Below, in pieces: positions 9,803 to 17,720 of a stretch of 64,000 bases of DNA. Origin of the DNA: a virus. Under the pieces are notes generated by a model. It saw only the letters and a list, made by a program, of their open reading frames with translations, was not told the origin of the DNA and did not search any database. The DNA is taken from the IMG/VR virus record IMGVR_UViG_3300009370_000009, positions 26,383 through 90,382 of that record; one strand, given 5' to 3'. A program made the position numbers and the translations under genes. The stretch's first letter is position 1. Every line of letters begins with the position of its first letter.

Positions 9803-10402
9803 ATGGGATATAACACTTATTCTACTGTAAGTTGGAGCGACGGCACTCCAATAACGTCAGATCGTTTACAGCAAATGTCGTCAAATTCTGAGGCGATCAA
9901 GACTACTACGGATGAGTATGCTCAGGGCCTTTTGGCTCATCAGGAGTATGGTACGTCTGGTTCTGCCATTACAGATACTAGTGCGGATAAGGTTATTGGG
10001 CTTGATAGTTCTAGTTCTTGGGATAATAGTGGAGATAATAGAGTAACAATTGGAGCCAATAGATGGCTTAAGATAACCTTTAGCATTTCTGGGGTTGAGT
10101 TTACTGATCTTGCTAACGGAGCGATTGGAGCTGGGTACTATTTTAAGTTAGTTGAAGGTACGGCCAGTTCAGATACTACTGTGGCGCAGTGGTATTTTGC
10201 AACACCGGATGAGGATGCTTCAGACATGAAAACTACTGGAGGTGCTTATACTGTAATGTTGGATAGCGGCGCTACGGGCAAAACGAACGTTGCGTATACA
10301 GTATTCATGTCTAGAGAAAGTGGCGCTACTTCGTACAAAACTCTGGCTTCGAGTACCTCTAAGAAGCAATTGTTTGCTGAAGACTGTGGCAAGAAGGTCT
10401 AA
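9803..10402 (+). CDS. Unknown protein, probably virion-associated
   Basis: 199 residues, starting with MGYNTYSTVSWSDGTPIT. No catalytic motif or membrane segment is evident. The sequence is rich in Ser, Thr, Gly and Asp with beta-strand-like alternation, like other fibre accessory proteins. It lies directly behind the S74 fibre gene. GGAG at 9794 serves as ribosome-binding site and touches the -10 element. The role is inferred from position only. Confidence 0.6.
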   Translation: MGYNTYSTVSWSDGTPITSDRLQQMSSNSEAIKTTTDEYAQGLLAHQEYGTSGSAITDTSADKVIGLDSSSSWDNSGDNRVTIGANRWLKITFSISGVEFTDLANGAIGAGYYFKLVEGTASSDTTVAQWYFATPDEDASDMKTTGGAYTVMLDSGATGKTNVAYTVFMSRESGATSYKTLASSTSKKQLFAEDCGKKV

Positions 10403-10859
10403 GCAACTTCCCTCTCAGAGGGGAGAGATTGATTGGCGTGTTGACCATTATTTTGACGGGTCTGCTAATCCAAATTTTGGCGGGGGTAAGTATGTGGATG
10501 ATAAAGGTTACGTAAGGGTTTTGCGTCCAGATCATCCTAACGATATTTGCGGCTATGTGTATGAGCATCGTGTAGTTATGGAAGATTTTTTACAGAGATA
10601 CCTGGAGAGTTGGGAGACCGTGCATCATATTAACGAAGAAAAATTGGACAATCGGATAACCAATTTGTATCTGTGTACCGCTCAGGAGCATACTGCTATT
10701 CATAGCGAAGGCAGGCGTTTGACTTGGAAGCATAAGGACAAGTTGAGGGAGACAGCGAGCAAGACTGCTGAGAAGCGTCGGGGGCGTAAGGTGGTGAAGC
10801 GTGACCTCTCAGGGAAATCTGCCCTAGGTCCGCGTTCCGCGTCGAACGACGGTGTATGA
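10386..10859 (+). CDS. HNH endonuclease
   Basis: About 157 residues from GTG 10386. The HNH core is visible: EHRVVMEDFL, then VHHINEEKLDNRITNLYL, then a basic C-terminal tail. His-His and Asn of the core are present. GTG 10386 overlaps the upstream gene by only 17 bases. An upstream in-frame ATG at 10290 would force a 113-base overlap and is less likely. Such genes are often free-standing homing-type nucleases inserted between phage operons, and this one sits between virion and lysis-type genes. Confidence 0.75.
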   Translation: MARRSKQLPSQRGEIDWRVDHYFDGSANPNFGGGKYVDDKGYVRVLRPDHPNDICGYVYEHRVVMEDFLQRYLESWETVHHINEEKLDNRITNLYLCTAQEHTAIHSEGRRLTWKHKDKLRETASKTAEKRRGRKVVKRDLSGKSALGPRSASNDGV

Positions 10860-10886
10860 TGGTCTGAAGCCATTCACGGAGGACGT

Positions 10887-12062
10887 ATGAAGGTATGTGA
10901 GGCAGCGGGGTGTGGAATCAAGTTCATCCCCAATGTACATAATCAAAAATATGCAGATCCTAGATGTAGGAAAGATCTTGACGCCTGCGAGGGCGAGAAG
11001 ATTTGCCGCTTTAGGCTCGAGTCAGGAGATTTCCCTGTGGAAACAGACCCACTTAGTGGTGATAAGTACGATAACGATTACGAACTTAGAGCCGCTTATA
11101 ACAAGTTAGTAACAGAATATAATAAAGTTAAAGATAAGAAAGATGATCTTGCTGGTGCAATTTATGAAGCGGTGAAAGATGAAATTTCAACGCTGTCTTT
11201 GCCTGATGTTCCTGCTCCAAAGAAGGATAGGAGAACTAAGGGGGAAGAGGTTGCAGTAGCGGTCTTAGCGGATTGGCAACTCGCTAAGGTGACTCCAGAT
11301 TACGATTCTTCCGTTTGTGAAGAAAGAATCCAGAAGTTTGCGGAAAAAGTCGTACATCTGACTAACATTCAAAGAGAGAATCATCCAGTTAAGAAGTTGC
11401 ATGTTTGGGCACTGGGTGACATTGTTGAAGGAGAGTTGATTTTTCCAGGGCAATCGTTTTTAATTGATGGTGGCTTGTATAGGCAAGTTACGGTTGATGG
11501 CCCGAGGATTATGGCAACGTTCCTTAGGACAATGCTTGAAAATTTTGAGTCCGTTCATGTTTCTGGCGTTATTGGCAATCATGGTGCCATAGGCGGTAGG
11601 GCAAGGAAGGATCATGATCCCGAAACAAATGCCGACCGAATGCTTTATAGGATTATAAGTCTAATGTTTGAATCTGAACCAAGGATTACATTTGACATTC
11701 CTGACGGGCACGGGGAGCGAAATTGGTATACGGTAGACAGAATCGGGAATTATAGTTGTCTACTGTGTCATGGCGACCAGTTCAGGTCTTTTGGTTCGTT
11801 TTATCCGTTCCAGAAGAAGATATATGGCTGGAAAGTTGGGGCTGTCCAAGAAGAATTTCAAGATGTTTTCTGTGGACACTGGCATACTCCTACAAAGATG
11901 ACGTTTAATACTGTTCAATGTAGGGTTGCTGGAAGCCCTGAGTCTACTAATACATATGCTATGGAATCACTGGCTGCTATTGGCAGACCATCTCAGCATT
12001 TACAGTTTGTGCATCCTGAAAATGGGATTGTCACGGCTGAATATACGTGCTGGCTAGATTAA
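10887..12062 (+). CDS. Calcineurin-like metallophosphoesterase with N-terminal Cys tag
   Basis: 391 residues. The metal-binding signature is complete and in order: LADWQ (about 130), GDIVEG (about 177), GNHG (about 232), CHGD (about 294) and GHWHT (about 334). Family members hydrolyse phosphate mono- or diesters, and phage ones may act on nucleotides or DNA ends; the substrate is unknown here. The N-terminus (MKVCEAAGCGIKFIPNV) is a small Cys cluster seen again in the otherwise unrelated protein at 23915. A strong GGAGG precedes the ATG at 10887. Confidence 0.8.
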   Translation: MKVCEAAGCGIKFIPNVHNQKYADPRCRKDLDACEGEKICRFRLESGDFPVETDPLSGDKYDNDYELRAAYNKLVTEYNKVKDKKDDLAGAIYEAVKDEISTLSLPDVPAPKKDRRTKGEEVAVAVLADWQLAKVTPDYDSSVCEERIQKFAEKVVHLTNIQRENHPVKKLHVWALGDIVEGELIFPGQSFLIDGGLYRQVTVDGPRIMATFLRTMLENFESVHVSGVIGNHGAIGGRARKDHDPETNADRMLYRIISLMFESEPRITFDIPDGHGERNWYTVDRIGNYSCLLCHGDQFRSFGSFYPFQKKIYGWKVGAVQEEFQDVFCGHWHTPTKMTFNTVQCRVAGSPESTNTYAMESLAAIGRPSQHLQFVHPENGIVTAEYTCWLD

Positions 12063-12072
12063 AGGAGAAAAA

Positions 12073-12282
12073 ATGTTAAATTCAACTTTTATTAAGGATG
12101 CTCTTGAGAGGGCTATCTGGACTGCAGCTCAGGCTTTTCTTGCTGTCTTTACTGTTGGCGATATGGCCAGCGCGAAGGCTGCGGGTGTCGCTGCTGTTGG
12201 TGCCGGAATATCTGTTCTGAAGAGTGTTGTTGCAACTCAGGTTGGCGAAAGCGGCACTGCTGCTACCTTACCAAAGGGTTAA
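12073..12282 (+). CDS. Holin, r1t-like
   Basis: 69 residues. It begins MLNSTFIKDALERAIWTAAQ, then has two short hydrophobic helices (AFLAVFTVG and AAGVAAVGAGISVLKSVV), the layout of the small r1t-type holins of actinophages. It would form membrane lesions at the end of infection. AGGAG lies 8 bases before the ATG. No endolysin is adjacent; one may lie upstream of the window, and a lytic-transglycosylase-like protein is at 39784. Confidence 0.75.
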   Translation: MLNSTFIKDALERAIWTAAQAFLAVFTVGDMASAKAAGVAAVGAGISVLKSVVATQVGESGTAATLPKG

Positions 12283-12284
12283 AA

Positions 12285-12479
12285 ATGGAAAAGGCTAGTA
12301 TTTTTTGCAAAAAGTGCAATGGCAGGGTACTTGCTAGTGAGGTACCTGGGTATCCGTACATTGATCTAACTTGTTTAGGTTGTGGATGGTCAAGAGACGT
12401 TCCTAAAGATGTATGGGCTAATGCAACTAAGGCTAGCCTAAGACAAATAGTAGATAAGGCTGACAAACTTGAATTTTAA
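12285..12479 (+). CDS. Small zinc-ribbon protein
   Basis: 64 residues with two CxxC pairs, FCKKCNG at 8-13 and CLGCGW at about 30-35, the layout of a minimal zinc ribbon. It follows the holin by two bases and overlaps the next start by 11 bases. Function unknown; it may bind nucleic acid or partner proteins. Confidence 0.6.
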   Translation: MEKASIFCKKCNGRVLASEVPGYPYIDLTCLGCGWSRDVPKDVWANATKASLRQIVDKADKLEF

Positions 12480-12921
12480 AGTTTCGCCAAATAAGGTATA
12501 TTCTTATGGGCCTGATTTGGTGAAAGTTTTGTCTATTCATAAAAAATTTAATAAAGTTAAAATAAAACAACTGGCTTCGGGAGATATCCTCGAGATACCA
12601 TTAGATAATGCGTATCTATTCTTGAAGCGAGTTTATACGATAGGGGAAGTGGCCAAGATTGTTCAGAGGAAACCTGATACAATCAGGAGGTATGAGCGTC
12701 TTGGCCACTTATCCCCACCAGAGCGGGTTGGTGGGGGTTCCGGTTTAAAGAATTGGCGAGTGTATACGCAAGATGACGTTGCGGATGTGCTATCATTCTT
12801 TTCGGAGCGGAAGCCTCCGGGGCGCCCGCCTAAGAAAAATATAACCAGTAGAGAACTCAGGTCCAGAATAAGAGACTTGAGTGCAAAGAGCAAAAGAGCA
12901 TTGGAGAATTTCAATGAGTGA
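12469..12921 (+). CDS. MerR-type helix-turn-helix DNA-binding protein
   Basis: 150 residues from TTG 12469. The N-terminal 50 residues look like a small beta domain. From about residue 52, YTIGEVAKIVQRKPDTIRRYERLGHL is a typical MerR winged helix (shown here across its two helices), followed by the wing with WRVYTQDDV. The tail is very basic (RKPPGRPPKKN), like an AT-hook, suggesting minor-groove contact. No effector domain is visible. It is a candidate regulator for the phage's own operators, but nothing in the sequence ties it to a particular site. Confidence 0.7.
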   Translation: MNFKVSPNKVYSYGPDLVKVLSIHKKFNKVKIKQLASGDILEIPLDNAYLFLKRVYTIGEVAKIVQRKPDTIRRYERLGHLSPPERVGGGSGLKNWRVYTQDDVADVLSFFSERKPPGRPPKKNITSRELRSRIRDLSAKSKRALENFNE

Positions 12922-13114
12922 TAATCATAAAGATGGTAAGATTTGGGTGTCATTGGGCATTACGAAGAATCTAGGGAATTATGAGTCCCTGAGATTGGAT
13001 GCTGGCGCAGAGGTTAGGACTGATGCCTTTGATAACAATACGTTATGGGCACAACTGTGGCAGAAGGTTGACGAGCAGATTGAGGAAAAGCTTTCCGAGT
13101 TAGATAAGGAATAG
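12914..13114 (+). CDS. Conserved small phage protein, unknown function
   Basis: 66 residues from ATG 12914, overlapping the MerR-like gene's end (ATGAGTGA). Contains WVSLGITKNLGNYESLRLDAG, a compact beta-rich core, and an acidic helical C-terminus (EQIEEKLSELDKE). A similar core recurs in phage proteins of unknown role as far as I remember; I assign no function. Confidence 0.6.
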   Translation: MSDNHKDGKIWVSLGITKNLGNYESLRLDAGAEVRTDAFDNNTLWAQLWQKVDEQIEEKLSELDKE

Positions 13115-13116
13115 GC

Positions 13117-13404
13117 ATGCCGAATTTGGACGGGGCTTTATGTAGAGGAAATGCCCGTGAAAATTATTGGCTGAGTTACGTTGAGGCAGAGGTCGAGTGT
13201 GCCAAAAGCATTTGTATGGAATGCCCAGTTATATCGGAATGTGCTTTACTGATGATGATGCAGTATGCCGAAGGTGACATACCGGTAGGTGTTTTTGCCG
13301 GAACCAGTGAATTTGATAGGCTTGAATCCTTGTGGAAGGAGGTTGGAGATGGCAAAGAAAGTAACTGGTCAGGATTTGATAGCCTTATTCCAGAAGGAAT
13401 GTGA
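13117..13404 (+). CDS. WhiB-family Fe-S regulator
   Basis: 95 residues. The four WhiB cysteines are C9, C33, C36 and C42 (C-x2-C-P-x4-C), followed by GVFAG in place of the usual GVWGG turn. Family members hold a [4Fe-4S] cluster, bind the principal sigma factor and change promoter choice. WhiB proteins occur only in Actinobacteria and their phages, so this gene is host evidence. It starts two bases after the previous stop and overlaps the next gene by 56 bases. Confidence 0.8.
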   Translation: MPNLDGALCRGNARENYWLSYVEAEVECAKSICMECPVISECALLMMMQYAEGDIPVGVFAGTSEFDRLESLWKEVGDGKESNWSGFDSLIPEGM

Positions 13405-13660
13405 TAAACACGGTAAGTTGTTTGTACCGGACCCTCCAAGGCAAGAGCAAGTCGCAAAGAGTTTGGTTGATCATTTCAATTACAAAGATCTAGAGCCTGC
13501 TGTTGCTAAGTTTGTTGTGGATACTTATGGTGCGATTTTAGTTTTCGATTTCGCTTTGAAATCCAAAGATTTGATAGAAAGGTCTAAATTTGAAGAAGCG
13601 TCAAAAAAGAGATTTAAAGACATTGTTGAGCAAACTAGACTTAAGATGGAGTCAAATTGA
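13349..13660 (+). CDS. Unknown helical protein directly upstream of the helicase
   Basis: 103 residues from ATG 13349, chosen for its strong AAGGAGG six bases upstream. Predominantly helical, with charged C-terminal helices (SKFEEASKKRFKDIVEQTRLK). It ends overlapping the TTG start of DnaB (TTGA). A position just before the replicative helicase is where phages often keep helicase loaders, but no loader motif or ATPase site is visible, so this is only a suggestion. Confidence 0.6.
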   Translation: MAKKVTGQDLIALFQKECDKHGKLFVPDPPRQEQVAKSLVDHFNYKDLEPAVAKFVVDTYGAILVFDFALKSKDLIERSKFEEASKKRFKDIVEQTRLKMESN

Positions 13661-14877
13661 ATTACGAAACTAAACTGTTGAACGCCATTGTCGCAGATGG
13701 CGACTTTGCGCTATGTGGTACGGAAAATGTTAAAAATGTGTTTGTTGAGCAGAAAGATGTTTGGTCTTTTATTGCCGACCACTACGACGTACACAAGAAG
13801 GTACCATCTACTGAAACTATCAAGCATCATTTCCCCGACTTTGAAGTATTCCATGTCACAGAACCCTTGCAATATTATATAGATATTGCTCATAGGGAGT
13901 CTCTGTCTCAGCAAGTAAGAACTGCGTTGTCAAGAAGTAATGATCTTGTAGATGAATCTGGTCCCAAAGAGGCAATTGGATACCTCATGTCTAGGGCTAG
14001 TGAACTTACCAAAGTTAGTTCTTCCTTGAAGGATTCAAACTTAGTTGAGGAATGGGAGGATCGTTTTGAGGATCTCCTAACACGATCAAAGGAGAAGAAC
14101 AGGGATATTGTCGGAGTGCCTAGCGGAATCTCTATCATGGATAAGATTTTCGGCGGCTGGCAGGATGGCGATTTTGTTGTTTTACTGGGATGGACTGGCG
14201 TAGGCAAGTCATTCGTTGCTCGTTTGTTTGCTGTGAATGCTTGGCGTGCTGGTTATACTCCTTTGGTTATCTCATTAGAGATGAATAAGCAGCAGGAAGC
14301 TCAGCGTATCGACACACTGTTGAATAATGGTGAGGGGCATTTCACGAATACCGATTTGGTTAGTGCAAACCCAGGTATCGTTGATAAGTATAAGTCTTGG
14401 GCCAAGGAGACTTATGAAGGAAAGCACCCTATTCACGTTGTGACTACTGAGGGCATGGACACTGCGGATCAGCACATGGTTCAGGCTAAGATTGATCAGT
14501 ATAAGCCGGATTTGGTTATCCTTGACTATCATGGATTATTCGATGATGCTAGCGGTGCTAGGAATGAGACTGAGAAAGCGAAGAATCTTTCTAAGGCATT
14601 CAAAAGGATGGCTGTGAAGAATTCTGTTCCGATCATCGACGTTGCTGCAGTAACCATGTCTGATGGCCACTCTGAGCGTCCACCAGAGTTGGAAGAAGTT
14701 GCGTGGTCTAAGCAGTTGGCTTACGATGCCGACTTGGTGTTGGCTATACATAGGGATTTCAATTCCGATGTGTTTCAGGTGGTAAGCAGGAAGGTGAGAA
14801 GGGCAACTCATTTTGGTTTCTATCTTCGTTGGAATTTGGACACGGGTGATTGGAAGGAAGAGTGGGATCTGGCATGA
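13657..14877 (+). CDS. dnaB: Replicative DNA helicase, DnaB-like
   Basis: 406 residues from TTG 13657. An N-terminal DnaB-N-like helical domain (about 1-100) is followed by a RecA-fold core: GGWQDGDFVVLLGWTGVGKSF (Walker A, about 170-190, shown without flanks), VISLEMNKQQEA, and DLVILDYHGLF (Walker B, about 288). It is the hexameric fork helicase of the phage replisome. Neighbours include primase, SSB-like protein, polymerase and recombinase. Slightly shorter than bacterial DnaB, as usual for phages. Confidence 0.85.
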   Translation: MNYETKLLNAIVADGDFALCGTENVKNVFVEQKDVWSFIADHYDVHKKVPSTETIKHHFPDFEVFHVTEPLQYYIDIAHRESLSQQVRTALSRSNDLVDESGPKEAIGYLMSRASELTKVSSSLKDSNLVEEWEDRFEDLLTRSKEKNRDIVGVPSGISIMDKIFGGWQDGDFVVLLGWTGVGKSFVARLFAVNAWRAGYTPLVISLEMNKQQEAQRIDTLLNNGEGHFTNTDLVSANPGIVDKYKSWAKETYEGKHPIHVVTTEGMDTADQHMVQAKIDQYKPDLVILDYHGLFDDASGARNETEKAKNLSKAFKRMAVKNSVPIIDVAAVTMSDGHSERPPELEEVAWSKQLAYDADLVLAIHRDFNSDVFQVVSRKVRRATHFGFYLRWNLDTGDWKEEWDLA

Positions 14878-15101
14878 GTGACTATCATCAGATTAGCGAA
14901 TTTTTAGAGTTTGAGGGTGACAATCCTGCTGTTACTGGGATTGTGGAGAATCCGGGGGCGCTGAATAGGATTAAGCCTTGGATTGGTGATATGATCAGCA
15001 ATGAGATATATGATGGACGAGAAGTCAAGTCTAGGCTTTTACTCGAGTATATGCATGGGGAGGATTTGTACTACTTTAAGTTGGTGTTTCAAGAATGCTA
15101 G
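14874..15101 (+). CDS. Small protein between helicase and primase, unknown
   Basis: 75 residues from ATG 14874 (ATGA overlap with the helicase stop), ending inside the primase start. Acidic and probably helical; no recognisable motif. Its tight coupling between helicase and primase suggests a replisome accessory role, which is inference. Confidence 0.6.
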   Translation: MSDYHQISEFLEFEGDNPAVTGIVENPGALNRIKPWIGDMISNEIYDGREVKSRLLLEYMHGEDLYYFKLVFQEC

Positions 15102-15979
15102 AGGATATCAAGAAACTTCTTGACAGGGCCAATGTTAATATACAATCACAGGGGATAGAAGAGGTAGCAATCTACTGTCCATTCCATAGAAATACTGACA
15201 GCGCTTCGTGCTATATAAATACAAAGAGTGGACTGTGGCAGTGCTTTAATCCGTCATGTGGCGCAAAGGGGAATTATAGGCAGCTACACAGAAGATTGCT
15301 TAATGAAGATGTCACAGAGAACACTGTTGTAAATCCTGAGTTGTTGAAAATTAAGTTAAATAGGAAAGTAGACATTAGTGAAGATATAGAAATGTCTATT
15401 GATGGCTTAACTTTGGATTACGAACTTGATGGTCATAAGTTGTCCTCTTTGACAGACCGAGGGTTTGACATGGATACGTTGAAATACTTTGAGGTCTGCT
15501 TCTCAGATAAGAAGCAGAGGGTAGTCATCCCGGTCAGAGATGAGAGTTATAAGTTGGTTGGGATGATAGGAAGGGCAACTGATAGTAATCAAGAGCCAAG
15601 GTATTTGTATACTAATGGGTTTAAGCGTGCAAAGGTATTGTTCAATCTGTGCAATGCTAAACAGTATGACTCTGTGATTATTACTGAAGGAAGCCTAGAT
15701 GCTATAAAGATACACCAGGCTGGGTTCCCAAATGTGATAGCAACGCTAGGTTCTAAGATTTCAGAACATCAGTACACTCTGATCAGAAAGTATTTTGATG
15801 AAATTATCGCATTTCCCGATGCAGATGAGGCCGGTCGGGTCATGGGACATGATATAATGGTGTCATGCCGTGGACGGCGTGTGCGATGGGCAGAATGCTC
15901 AGATGGGCGCGCCGACCCCGGTGACATGACAGCTTCTGAGATTTCAGAGGCTGTCGATAACAGTAAAATTAAACTATAA
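15095..15979 (+). CDS. dnaG: DNA primase, DnaG-like
   Basis: 294 residues. The N-terminal zinc finger is intact (YCPFH at about 28, WQCFNPSCGAKG at about 48-60), followed by the TOPRIM core: VIITEGSLDAIKIHQAGF (about 190) with the catalytic Glu, and AFPDADEAGR (about 245) with the metal-binding DxD. It makes RNA primers at the fork. It lacks the long C-terminal helicase-binding domain of bacterial DnaG, as in other compact phage primases. It overlaps the preceding gene by 7 bases. Confidence 0.85.
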   Translation: MLEDIKKLLDRANVNIQSQGIEEVAIYCPFHRNTDSASCYINTKSGLWQCFNPSCGAKGNYRQLHRRLLNEDVTENTVVNPELLKIKLNRKVDISEDIEMSIDGLTLDYELDGHKLSSLTDRGFDMDTLKYFEVCFSDKKQRVVIPVRDESYKLVGMIGRATDSNQEPRYLYTNGFKRAKVLFNLCNAKQYDSVIITEGSLDAIKIHQAGFPNVIATLGSKISEHQYTLIRKYFDEIIAFPDADEAGRVMGHDIMVSCRGRRVRWAECSDGRADPGDMTASEISEAVDNSKIKL

Positions 15980-15997
15980 AATAACTAAGGAGAAAAA

Positions 15998-16645
15998 GTG
16001 AAAACGTTTACATCGTTACAAGAAATGGAAAAGCAAATTGGTGCAACCTCAACTGGGGGTGGCACTAAAAAGTATTTTAGCCTAAAGGATGGGGATTCTT
16101 TTAAGATTAGGTTCCGTCAGGAACTGACAGAAGATTCCGCCAATTTTGATTCTGAGGCTGGCACGGCAATGACTACTAACGTGGTTACTTCGGTGATCAA
16201 TTGGAAGTGGAAGGTTGCTTCTACCGCTCAGAGTGAGCAGCATGGGTACCGTTGCTGGGGCACTGAGCAGGCTATGAACAATGGCAGATGGAAGCCGCGA
16301 CCGCATTTATTGGTCAATGTCGCAGTTGAGGTTGAGCCGGGGGTATGGGAGCCTAGAGTTGTCGATACTACGTTCAATCAGCGACATATTGGTTTAACGC
16401 TAATTGAGTATGCTAAAGAGTTTGGTACGATCACGGATCGTTATTACAAGTATTCCCGTACTGGATCTGGTGCGTCGGATACTAACTATACTCTTATCCC
16501 GTTGGAGATTGCTGCTGAGCCTGAGGCTGTTACCGCCTTGCAGTTGCATGATCTGAATGGCATGTACATGTCTCTGCCATATAGTGAGCAGGAGACTTAT
16601 CTTACGACTGGCGAGCGTGCAAGCGCTCCAGCCAGCGACTGGTAG
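15998..16645 (+). CDS. Probable single-stranded DNA-binding protein
   Basis: 215 residues from GTG 15998 with a strong AAGGAGA. The fold looks beta-rich with aromatic and basic residues (FKIRFRQEL, INWKWKVAS, RYYKYSR). It begins with a Gly-Ser/Thr-rich linker and ends in a short tail with Asp-Trp. Position between primase and polymerase, length and composition resemble phage ssDNA-binding proteins of the gp32/gp2.5 type. I see no diagnostic motif, so the name is moderate. A hairpin follows directly at 16656. Confidence 0.55.
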   Translation: MKTFTSLQEMEKQIGATSTGGGTKKYFSLKDGDSFKIRFRQELTEDSANFDSEAGTAMTTNVVTSVINWKWKVASTAQSEQHGYRCWGTEQAMNNGRWKPRPHLLVNVAVEVEPGVWEPRVVDTTFNQRHIGLTLIEYAKEFGTITDRYYKYSRTGSGASDTNYTLIPLEIAAEPEAVTALQLHDLNGMYMSLPYSEQETYLTTGERASAPASDW

Positions 16646-16655
16646 AAAGTGGGTC

Positions 16656-16694
16656 GTTGAGGGGGGAGGGGCAAACTGTCCCTCTCCCCTCGAC
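16656..16694 (+). terminator. 15-bp GC-rich hairpin between SSB-like and HAD genes
   Basis: The arms are 16656-16670 and 16680-16694, fully paired with two G-T wobbles, and the loop is 9 bases. No T-run follows, so it is either a weak terminator or an attenuator. The ATG of the next gene lies 8 bases past the hairpin, and no free ribosome-binding site remains, so the structure could also restrict translation there. Confidence 0.65.
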
Positions 16695-16701
16695 TTACGA
16701 T

Positions 16702-17226
16702 ATGATATTTGGACTAGACATAGATGGCGTTGTGTGCGATTTCCTTGCAGGTGCGAGGGCGTTGGCAGATAGGTTAGATCTGGATGTTAGTGATAGGGAG
16801 TTGGTTCTGGAGTATGAGGGGATGCCGGATAGTTATGAGTCTGTGTTGGATGGGGAGCCGTTCTGGTTGAACATGAAGCCTATTAAAACTTCTTGGCATG
16901 TGGTGAATGATCTGTTTGGCAAGGGTAACGATGTTCATTTTGTGACTTCTAGGGCGAAGGAGTCTGCTATAATGGTTACTGAAAGGTGGCTGGATGAGTG
17001 GGGCTTCATGTATTCAGGGGTTCATTTTTCATCGAATGGGCATAAGGTCGAGTTGTATAAAGAACTAGGCATGGATGTTTTCGTAGATGATAATCCAGGG
17101 ATTGTTGGCGAAATAAATACAGTGGGAATGGGGATATTGATGTCTCAAGATTACAATATTACTGATGAAGCGTCTATAAGGATTGACGATTTGTCTGATT
17201 TATACGAGTTTGCGTGGTCAAAATGA
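16702..17226 (+). CDS. HAD-superfamily 5'-nucleotidase-like phosphatase
   Basis: 174 residues from ATG 16702. FGLDIDGVVCDF carries the catalytic DxD of HAD motif I, VHFVTSR motif II, and DVFVDDNPG motif IV. The size and motif I match deoxyribonucleotidase-like (NT5C-type) phage enzymes that dephosphorylate nucleotides; the substrate is inferred. It overlaps the dCMP deaminase start as ATGA, supporting a nucleotide-pool role. An in-frame TTG at 16657 lies inside the hairpin; I preferred the ATG at the fold's first strand. Confidence 0.7.
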   Translation: MIFGLDIDGVVCDFLAGARALADRLDLDVSDRELVLEYEGMPDSYESVLDGEPFWLNMKPIKTSWHVVNDLFGKGNDVHFVTSRAKESAIMVTERWLDEWGFMYSGVHFSSNGHKVELYKELGMDVFVDDNPGIVGEINTVGMGILMSQDYNITDEASIRIDDLSDLYEFAWSK

Positions 17227-17720
17227 AGCAACTAAAGCATGATCCGAATAATAGGCCAGACTGGGATTCGTATTTTTTTAATATAGCGCAGGTTGTTTCG
17301 CAAAGGTCTACTTGTCCATCAAGAGCTGTTGGTGCTGTCATTGTTGACTCTGAAACGATGGGCATCATATCTACTGGATATAATGGCTCTCCGAAGGGGA
17401 CTGAACATTGCGCTATCTCTTGTTTAACAAGGGAGCCTGGTAGTGATTTCCGCAAGTGTAGAGCGGTACATGCTGAACTTAATGCAATATTGCATGCTGC
17501 ACATAACGGTGCAAAGACTAAGAACGCCACAATGTATCTTACTACTACTCCGTGTGTGTTCTGTGCTAGGACTATCATAAATGCTGGTATCAAAGAAGTT
17601 AGGGCTATGACTAAGTATCATCATGAAGACGCCATTGACCTCCTTAGTCAAGGTGGAGTGGCCACGGCAGTCATCTCCCCAGTTGAGTTGCGTCACTTGT
17701 TGAAGATGTGGCAAAATTAA
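17223..17720 (+). CDS. Deoxycytidylate (dCMP) deaminase
   Basis: 165 residues from ATG 17223. The zinc-binding deaminase motifs are complete: HAELNAI (His ligand and catalytic Glu) at about 83 and TTPCVFC (two Cys ligands) at about 112. An extra Cys-His segment before it (TEHCAISCL) matches the second zinc site of dCMP deaminases. It converts dCMP to dUMP, feeding thymidylate synthesis, sensible for an AT-rich phage in a GC-rich host. The stop overlaps the polymerase start (TAATG). Confidence 0.85.
   Translation: MKQLKHDPNNRPDWDSYFFNIAQVVSQRSTCPSRAVGAVIVDSETMGIISTGYNGSPKGTEHCAISCLTREPGSDFRKCRAVHAELNAILHAAHNGAKTKNATMYLTTTPCVFCARTIINAGIKEVRAMTKYHHEDAIDLLSQGGVATAVISPVELRHLLKMWQN

Noticed and set aside
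10290-10385. Upstream ATG for the HNH gene
   Set aside because: It would overlap the upstream gene by 113 bases and adds residues unlike HNH proteins; GTG 10386 fits better.
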